From Rhodobacterales bacterium CG2_30_65_12 (GTDB lineage Bacteria > Pseudomonadota > Alphaproteobacteria > Rhodobacterales > Rhodobacteraceae), in assembly GCA_001873585.1 (NCBI GenBank), contig MNZL01000096.1:1-10307 (forward strand): 10,307 nt of DNA, given 5' to 3'. The notes under the pieces are model-generated. The model ran no database searches. It was given only the letters and a program-made list of their open reading frames with translations, and was not told where the DNA came from. Positions 6,545-10,307 of this stretch are shown piece after piece (position 1 is the stretch's first letter; every line of letters begins with the position of its first letter). A program made the translations under genes and the position numbers.

Positions 6545-7834
6545 CTAGGCGGCGTTGCGGCGGCGCGGACGGCGGCGCTTCTGGCCCTGGCCCTGGCCTT
6601 GCGGCTTGGATTGCGCGTTGGCCGGTTTCTTCGGGCCGCGACGCTGACCGCCACCGCCACCGCCACCACCCCGGCCCTGGCGCTTCGGCGGGTCGACCTC
6701 GGTGGGCCGGGTGCCGCCGAGCACCGGGATCTCGATTTTCATCGTTTTTTCGATCTGGCGCAGAAGTCCGATCTCTTCGCCGCTGACGAAGGCGATCGCG
6801 TCACCGTCGGCGCCGGCGCGGGCGGTGCGGCCGATGCGGTGGACGTAGTTTTCGGCCACTTCCGGCAGATCGAAGTTGTAGACGTGGGAGACGCCGGGAA
6901 TGTCGATCCCACGCGCGGCCACGTCGGTGGCGACGAGCACGCGGGCGGTGCCGGCGCGGAACGCCGCAAGGGCGCGCTCGCGCTGGCCCTGGCTCTTGTT
7001 GCCGTGGATCGAAACCGCATCGAAGCCCTCGGAGACGAGGTGTTTCATCAGCTTCTCGGCGCCGTGCTTGGTGCGCGCGAAGACCAGCGCGAGGCCGTCG
7101 GGCGCGTCACCCAGGTAATCCTTGAGAAGCTCGGTCTTGTGTTCCTTGCCCTTGGCCCAATGCAGGCCTTGGGTAATCTTGTCGGCGGCCTTGCCCGGGG
7201 GCGCGACCTGTATGCGCACGGGGTTGCTGAGGTAGGCGGCGGCGATCTCTTCCATGTCTTTGGGCATGGTGGCCGAAAACAGCATGGTCTGGCGCGGGCT
7301 GCCGAGCTTCGGCGCAATCCGGCGCAGGGCGTGGATGAAGCCCATGTCGAGCATGTGGTCGGCCTCGTCGAGCACGAGGAAGGTGGCGGCGTCGAGCCGC
7401 ACCGCGCCGCGATCCATCAGGTCTATCAGCCGGCCGGGGGTGGCGACGAGAATATCGGTGCCGCGCGACATCGCCTCAGCCTGACGGTTGAGCGACACAC
7501 CGCCGACAACCTTGGTGATCTTGATATGGGTGCCCTTCACGTAGACGAGCAGGGTTTCGGCGATCTGGTTGACCAGTTCGCGGGTGGGGGCGAGGATCAG
7601 CGCCCGGGCGGTTTTCGGCGCGCGCTTGTCGTGGTCGGCCATCAGCCGGTGGATCAGCGGCAGGCCGAAAGCGGCGGTCTTGCCGGTGCCGGTCTGGGCG
7701 AGGCCCATCACGTCGCGCCCCTCGAGCACCGGCGGAATCGCCTTGATCTGGATCGGGGTGGGGGTGGTGTAGCCCGCAGCCTTGACGGCATCGAGCAGTT
7801 TCGGGGCGAGCCCGAGGCTTTCAAAAGTAGACAT
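6545..7834 (-). CDS. DEAD-box ATP-dependent RNA helicase, RhlE-like
   Basis: A 429-residue cytoplasmic RNA helicase that would unwind short RNA duplexes using ATP in ribosome assembly or RNA turnover. All superfamily-2 motifs are present in order: upstream aromatic Phe4 and Q-motif Gln29; motif I AQTGTGKT (46-53); Ia PTRELVNQ (83-90); GG (111-112); Ib TPGR (132-135); II DEAD (156-159); III SAT (187-189); IV VFARTK (251-256); V ATDVAARGID (302-311); VI HRIGRTARAG (332-341). After about residue 380 comes a low-complexity basic tail: eight glycines (389-396), a Gln-Gly run (412-418) and Arg/Lys clusters to the end, probably for non-specific RNA binding. ATG 7834 is chosen because GGAAAG (7846-7841) is 6 nt away and the Q motif starts at once. 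The frame stays open 59 codons further upstream, but that stretch has no helicase sequence. RhlE, DbpA and CsdA cannot be fully separated by eye; RhlE fits best on length and tail. Confidence 0.93.
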   Translation of the reverse strand: MSTFESLGLAPKLLDAVKAAGYTTPTPIQIKAIPPVLEGRDVMGLAQTGTGKTAAFGLPLIHRLMADHDKRAPKTARALILAPTRELVNQIAETLLVYVKGTHIKITKVVGGVSLNRQAEAMSRGTDILVATPGRLIDLMDRGAVRLDAATFLVLDEADHMLDMGFIHALRRIAPKLGSPRQTMLFSATMPKDMEEIAAAYLSNPVRIQVAPPGKAADKITQGLHWAKGKEHKTELLKDYLGDAPDGLALVFARTKHGAEKLMKHLVSEGFDAVSIHGNKSQGQRERALAAFRAGTARVLVATDVAARGIDIPGVSHVYNFDLPEVAENYVHRIGRTARAGADGDAIAFVSGEEIGLLRQIEKTMKIEIPVLGGTRPTEVDPPKRQGRGGGGGGGGQRRGPKKPANAQSKPQGQGQGQKRRRPRRRNAA

Positions 7835-8004
7835 GTATTTCTTTCCGCGGCCAAGGGGCCGCACAAACGGGTGCCCGGAGCGCGATTGCTCCGGCGGCAA
7901 AGGTGCGGGCCAAGCCTCGCAGTGGGGCCCTTGCCCCGCCGCCGTTTGGCCCGTTGACCCCCCGCGTGATATGGGAACCTGTGGAGCGCCGTGGTTGCGG
8001 CGCT
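7835..8004 (-). promoter_or_regulatory. Structured upstream/leader region of the helicase gene
   Basis: This half of the 359-bp gap between the divergent helicase and asd genes contains four perfect inverted repeats: 7847-7852/7857-7862 (6-bp arms, 4-nt loop), 7875-7881/7888-7894 (7-bp arms, 6-nt loop), 7924-7928/7933-7937 (5-bp arms, 4-nt loop) and 7985-7991/7998-8004 (7-bp arms, 6-nt loop). The first directly abuts the helicase Shine-Dalgarno GGAAAG, so folding could affect its access. If the helicase transcript starts upstream of these, its leader would be highly structured, as known for some cold-shock DEAD-box genes. No convincing promoter is seen. An AATAAT on the minus strand (8035-8030) is a -10-like candidate with a poor -35. 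Confidence 0.4.
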
Positions 8005-8193
8005 TGCTCATCGACCCGTGCCGCGCCTGATTATTCAGTCAAAGCAGCGGGTGGCTCACGCGGCCACCGGGGCGATGCGCCCTCTTCACAGCAACTGGGC
8101 TGCAAGTCAACGTAAATCAAGGCCCCTTCCACCGCCTCGCCGTTTGCGTTATCAGCGCGGACGGTCTGACTGACACATGAAAAGGAGACCCCG
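8005..8193 (+). promoter_or_regulatory. Upstream region of asd with strong ribosome binding site
   Basis: This non-coding stretch holds the asd promoter, which I cannot place with confidence; a weak sigma70-like candidate is TTCCAC (8127-8132), a 16-nt spacer and TTATCA (8149-8154). The ribosome binding site AAGGAG (8182-8187), 6 nt before the ATG at 8194, is clear. I see no riboswitch or attenuator leader peptide that would indicate lysine or threonine control. Small open frames here look like chance. Confidence 0.4.
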
Positions 8194-9216
8194 ATGGGCT
8201 ACAAGGTCGTCGTCGTCGGCGCCACGGGCAACGTGGGCCGTGAAATGCTGAACATCCTGGCCGAGCGCCAGTTTCCCGTCGCTGAGATCGCGGCGCTTGC
8301 GAGCCGCAAATCTCTTGGCACCGAGGTCAGCTTTGGCGACAAAACCCTGAAGACCAAGGATCTCGCCACCTTTGATTTCACCGGATGGGACATCGCACTG
8401 TTTGCCGTGGGCTCGGAGGCGACGAAAGACCACGCGCCGCGCGCCGCCAAGGCAGGCTGCACGGTGATAGATAACTCCTCGCTCTACCGCTACGACCCCG
8501 ACATTCCGCTGATCGTGCCGGAGGTGAACCCGGAAGCGATTCACGGTTATGCGAAGAAAAACATCATCGCCAACCCCAATTGCTCGACCGCGCAGATGGT
8601 GGTGGCGCTCAAGCCTCTGCATGACCGGGCGAAGATCAAGCGGGTGGTGGTGAGCACCTACCAGTCGGTCTCGGGTGCCGGAAAGGAAGCGATGGATGAG
8701 CTCTGGGACCAGACCAAGGGCATGTATGTGCCGGGGCAGGAAAAGGCGCCCGTGCAGTTCCCCAAGCAGATCGCCTTCAACGTGATCCCGCAGATCGACG
8801 TGTTTCTCGATGACGGCTCGACCAAGGAAGAGTGGAAGATGGTCGCCGAGACCAAGAAGATCATCGACCCGGCGATCAAGGTTACAGCGACCTGTGTGCG
8901 GGTGCCGGTGTTTGTCGGCCACGCCGAGGCGATCAACATCGAGTTCGAGGAGTTTCTCGACGAGGACGAAGTGCGCGACATCTTGCGCGAGGCGCCCGGT
9001 GTGCTGGTCGTCGACAAGCGCGAGGCGGGTGGCTATGTGACGCCGGTGGAATGTGTGGGCGATTACGCCACCTTCATCAGCCGCATCCGCCAGGATTCGA
9101 CGATCGAGAACGGGATCAACCTGTGGTGCGTGTCGGACAACCTGCGCAAGGGCGCGGCGCTGAACGCGGTGCAGATCGCCGAGCTTCTCGGCCGGGACGT
9201 GCTGAAGAAGGGCTAA
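8194..9216 (+). CDS. asd: Aspartate-semialdehyde dehydrogenase
   Basis: This enzyme reduces L-aspartyl-4-phosphate to aspartate-4-semialdehyde with NADPH, the branch-point step toward lysine/diaminopimelate, threonine, methionine and isoleucine; it is cytoplasmic. The 340-residue length is normal for the shorter Gram-positive-like Asd branch. Visible features: N-terminal Rossmann motif Gly9-Ala-Thr-Gly-Asn-Val-Gly15; the Ser95-Ser96 region; catalytic Cys130 in Asn-Pro-Asn-Cys-Ser-Thr; Gln157 in Tyr-Gln-Ser-Val-Ser-Gly-Ala-Gly; substrate-binding Glu212 (start of Glu-Glu-Trp-Lys) and Arg236; and the acid/base His243, spaced 7 residues from the arginine as in E. coli Asd. All expected active-site residues are present. 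The start is fixed by AAGGAG 6 nt upstream and by the Rossmann strand. No pathway neighbours are nearby. Its TAA stop overlaps the stop of the facing gene, and a strong terminator follows 22 nt later. Confidence 0.97.
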   Translation: MGYKVVVVGATGNVGREMLNILAERQFPVAEIAALASRKSLGTEVSFGDKTLKTKDLATFDFTGWDIALFAVGSEATKDHAPRAAKAGCTVIDNSSLYRYDPDIPLIVPEVNPEAIHGYAKKNIIANPNCSTAQMVVALKPLHDRAKIKRVVVSTYQSVSGAGKEAMDELWDQTKGMYVPGQEKAPVQFPKQIAFNVIPQIDVFLDDGSTKEEWKMVAETKKIIDPAIKVTATCVRVPVFVGHAEAINIEFEEFLDEDEVRDILREAPGVLVVDKREAGGYVTPVECVGDYATFISRIRQDSTIENGINLWCVSDNLRKGAALNAVQIAELLGRDVLKKG

Positions 9217-9695
9217 AACGGCTCAAACAATTCGAGAGGGTCGTCGGGGGTAACCCCGGCGGCCTTTTTCGTAAGCAGATGCTGCATCCGATGCGGATGG
9301 CCGGGCATCGGCGCGCCGAAGTTCCGCACGAGGCGGGAACAGGCAAACCACAGCTCGGAAGATTTGCACAGGCGCGCACCGCCGGCATCGTGGAGCGTAA
9401 GCCCGCCGCCCGCCGGGCGCAGCTCGAAACCAAAGAGTGCCAACCGGGCCTGCAGATCGGCCCAGCCGGCGGCGGCGGCGATCACCGGGGCGAGCAGACT
9501 GCGCAGCCGGGCAATGCGCTCGGCGCGCAATCGTTGCCCGGCCTGGGCCGAGCGCAGGCGCATCACCTCGCGGTCGAGCCTGCCGCGCACGAGGCGGTCG
9601 AGGGTGTCTTCACGGTCGTCGGCGAGGCTGCGCAGGGCGGCGAGCAGGGGAGTGGGGAGCGGGAGAGTGATGGTTTGCGTGTTCATGCGGGGCAT
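9213..9695 (-). CDS. Conserved-type hypothetical protein with ribbon-helix-helix-like N-terminus
   Basis: A 160-residue soluble protein whose function I do not recognise. Residues 6-48 read as a beta strand (Thr-Gln-Thr-Ile-Thr-Leu-Pro-Leu-Pro) followed by two helices, the pattern of a ribbon-helix-helix DNA-binding or dimerisation domain. Residues 40-70 are a very Arg-rich helix. Residues 81-133 form a second module with Phe-Glu-Leu-Arg-Pro-Ala-Gly-Gly-Gly-Leu (90-99), Leu-Cys-Lys-Ser-Ser-Glu-Leu (109-115) and Phe-Gly-Ala-Pro-Met-Pro-Gly-His (126-133). That module reminds me of short segments in alphaproteobacterial relaxase-associated proteins, but this is a memory-level impression. Coding is supported by these motifs and by length. 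Start ATG 9695 is the longest option. ATG 9686 (Met-Asn-Thr-Gln) fits the RHH strand better. Neither has a well-placed Shine-Dalgarno sequence. A TTAA-N7-TTAA palindrome lies 16 nt upstream of the first ATG. The C-terminal codons contain the asd terminator. Confidence 0.75.
   Translation of the reverse strand: MPRMNTQTITLPLPTPLLAALRSLADDREDTLDRLVRGRLDREVMRLRSAQAGQRLRAERIARLRSLLAPVIAAAAGWADLQARLALFGFELRPAGGGLTLHDAGGARLCKSSELWFACSRLVRNFGAPMPGHPHRMQHLLTKKAAGVTPDDPLELFEPF
9239..9269 (+). terminator. Intrinsic terminator of asd
   Basis: Bases 9239-9249 (GGTCGTCGGGG) pair with 9254-9264 (CCCCGGCGGCC) to form an 11-bp stem with two G-U pairs and a GTAA tetraloop, followed immediately by TTTTT (9265-9269). 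This is the textbook Rho-independent form and lies 22 nt after the asd stop. It lies wholly inside the convergent gene 9213-9695, where it codes for the Lys-Lys-Ala-Ala-Gly-Val-Thr-Pro-Asp-Asp stretch near the C-terminus. Confidence 0.85.
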
Positions 9696-9708
9696 CTTGC
9701 GCGATCAA

Positions 9709-9727
9709 CCTTAAAGCGTGGTTAAGG
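9709..9727. promoter_or_regulatory. CtrA-box-like palindrome TTAA-N7-TTAA
   Basis: CCTTAA (9709-9714), AGCGTGG and TTAAGG (9722-9727) form a perfect 6-bp inverted repeat that contains TTAA-N7-TTAA. This is the core consensus for the alphaproteobacterial response regulator CtrA. By eye these are the only two TTAA words in the window, and they have exactly the right spacing. The site lies in the 129-bp divergent gap, 13-14 nt upstream of the first ATG of the minus-strand gene and about 98 nt upstream of the MuiA-like start. It could instead be an operator for the RHH-like protein. No footprint data are available. Confidence 0.5.
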
Positions 9728-9809
9728 CCAAACCGCCAGCTTCCGCCGATCAGCCATCACCGGGCTTCCCGCGCGCCGCGCCGCGCGCTAGCCTGTGGGC
9801 ATATCTTTC

Positions 9810-9817
9810 AGGAAAGG
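9810..9817 (+). promoter_or_regulatory. Ribosome binding site of the MuiA-like gene
   Basis: AGGAAAGG ends 7 nt before the ATG at 9825. It fixes the start of the signal peptide of the following gene, which runs off the window. Confidence 0.7.
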
Positions 9818-9824
9818 CTTTGTC

Positions 9825-10307
9825 ATGCGTGCCCTCGCCACTTCGTTTCTTGCCCTCGTCGCCGCTGTGCCGGCGCTGGCCGACGAGGTATTCACCCAGG
9901 CTCCCGTGGCCGCCGCCACGATATACCCCTCCGGCGCCGAGCTGGTTCACCGCGCCACGGTCGAGCTGCCCGCCGGGAGCCACAAGGTGTTTCTGCCCTA
10001 TGCCGGGCTTGACGATATCGGCGCGCTGCCGCGCATCCGCACCTCGGACGGGGTGACGATCGGCGCGCTTGGCTTCCAGCGTGGGGTGGCGGTCGACCGC
10101 GAAGCGTTGTTCACCGCGCCCCAAGCCGAGGCTTTCGCCGCGATCGCGGCGCTGGAAGACCGGATTGCCGGCAAGGATGACGAGATCGCCACCGCGCGGG
10201 CCGAAGTCGCGGCGTTGGAGGCGCGGCTTGGCTTTCTCGCCCAGGCCCGCCCGGGCGAAGAGATCACGGCGGAGGCCCTCGTGGCGCTGGCCGATACCGT
10301 CGCCCGC
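9825..10307 (+). CDS. MuiA/DUF4139-type exported protein, N-terminal part (3' truncated by window edge)
   Basis: 161 residues are visible and the frame is open to the last base. Residues 1-19 are a Sec signal peptide ending Ala-Leu-Ala before Asp-Glu, so the protein is exported, probably to the periplasm. Residues about 22-95 match the N-terminal domain (DUF4140 type) of the mucoidy inhibitor MuiA family: Val-Ala-Ala-Ala-Thr-Ile-Tyr-Pro-Ser-Gly-Ala-Glu-Leu followed by Leu-Pro-Ala-Gly-Ser-His and Leu-Pro-Tyr-Ala-Gly-Leu-Asp. Residues about 105-140 are a heptad-like Ala/Leu/Glu coiled coil, also typical of the family, and the C-terminal beta-rich DUF4139 domain is presumably beyond the window. 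The family's biochemical role is not known; the name comes from an effect on mucoid growth in enterobacteria. A strong ribosome binding site lies 7 nt upstream. The divergent promoter region shared with the RHH-like gene contains the CtrA-box-like site. Confidence 0.85.
   Translation, partial: MRALATSFLALVAAVPALADEVFTQAPVAAATIYPSGAELVHRATVELPAGSHKVFLPYAGLDDIGALPRIRTSDGVTIGALGFQRGVAVDREALFTAPQAEAFAAIAALEDRIAGKDDEIATARAEVAALEARLGFLAQARPGEEITAEALVALADTVAR

Noticed and set aside
6107..7957. A 616-codon plus-strand open frame antisense to the helicase
   Set aside because: It is the mirror of a high-GC3 gene. Its translation is Gly/Ala/Arg/His-rich with no recognisable domain, and it runs across the MFS 3' end, the hairpin and the helicase upstream region. 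The opposite strand has every DEAD-box motif.
7954..7973. TTGACC and TGATATG as a sigma70 promoter for asd
   Set aside because: The spacer is only about 9 bp and the site is over 200 bp from the asd start, with several hairpins around it.
7835..8011. N-terminal extension of the helicase by 59 codons
   Set aside because: The extension matches no helicase sequence and contains hairpins. GGAAAG is correctly spaced before the ATG at 7834, directly ahead of the Q motif.
8832..9725. A 297-codon plus-strand frame across the end of asd
   Set aside because: It overlaps the well-defined asd 3' part in another frame and runs through the asd terminator; low-complexity Arg/Gly-rich product.
4152..10307. 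A shared mucoidy function for YqgE/AlgH and the MuiA-like protein
   Set aside because: Both names come from mucoid phenotypes in unrelated gammaproteobacteria. The genes are about 5 kb apart with unrelated genes between them, and no polysaccharide genes are present.
1..10307. A defence, toxin-antitoxin, prophage, integrative-element or CRISPR system
   Set aside because: No such protein families, tRNA-flanked att repeats, transposase remnants or spaced repeats were seen. The RHH-like gene lacks an adjacent toxin gene: its neighbours are asd and a MuiA-type gene.

Overview
The window looks like chromosomal DNA from a high-GC alphaproteobacterium, most likely of the Rhodobacteraceae/Roseobacter type. 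This rests on the strong G/C bias at third codon positions, on the protein sequences I recognise (stand-alone DsbD-domain protein, YqgE/AlgH, RhlE-like helicase, Asd, a MuiA-type protein), and on a hairpin after the MFS gene that resembles extragenic elements I remember from that group. No search was run, so the family assignment is an inference. I see no rRNA, tRNA, CRISPR array, insertion sequence, phage gene or toxin/defence cassette.

Layout: (1) 1-3189 +, the 3' part of an RND efflux pump inner-membrane subunit with two extra predicted C-terminal membrane helices; (2) 3211-4029 -, an exported DsbD alpha-domain-like protein; (3) 4152-4727 +, YqgE/AlgH; (4) 4724-5173 -, a MarR regulator; (5) 5298-6479 +, an MFS transporter; (6) 6545-7834 -, a DEAD-box RNA helicase with a structured upstream region; (7) 8194-9216 +, aspartate-semialdehyde dehydrogenase; (8) 9213-9695 -, a small protein with a ribbon-helix-helix-like N-terminus; (9) 9825 to the end +, the 5' part of an exported MuiA/DUF4139-type protein.

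The nine genes strictly alternate in strand, so no two neighbours can share an operon. Every 3' end therefore faces another 3' end. Two convergent pairs overlap by 4 nt through their stop codons, and at least one good intrinsic terminator (asd) lies inside the coding sequence of the facing gene. The only obvious functional pairing is the divergent MarR regulator and MFS transporter, probably a regulator with its target exporter. The rest is a mix of housekeeping (asd, helicase, yqgE) and envelope functions (RND pump, DsbD-like protein, MuiA-like protein).

The most interesting regulatory signal is a perfect TTAA-N7-TTAA palindrome at 9709-9727, between the RHH-like gene and the MuiA-like gene. 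It matches the binding consensus of CtrA, the alphaproteobacterial cell-cycle regulator, and could alternatively be an operator for the RHH-like protein. I did not find an evident new multi-gene system. This is mainly ordinary core-genome DNA with some unusual regulatory architecture.
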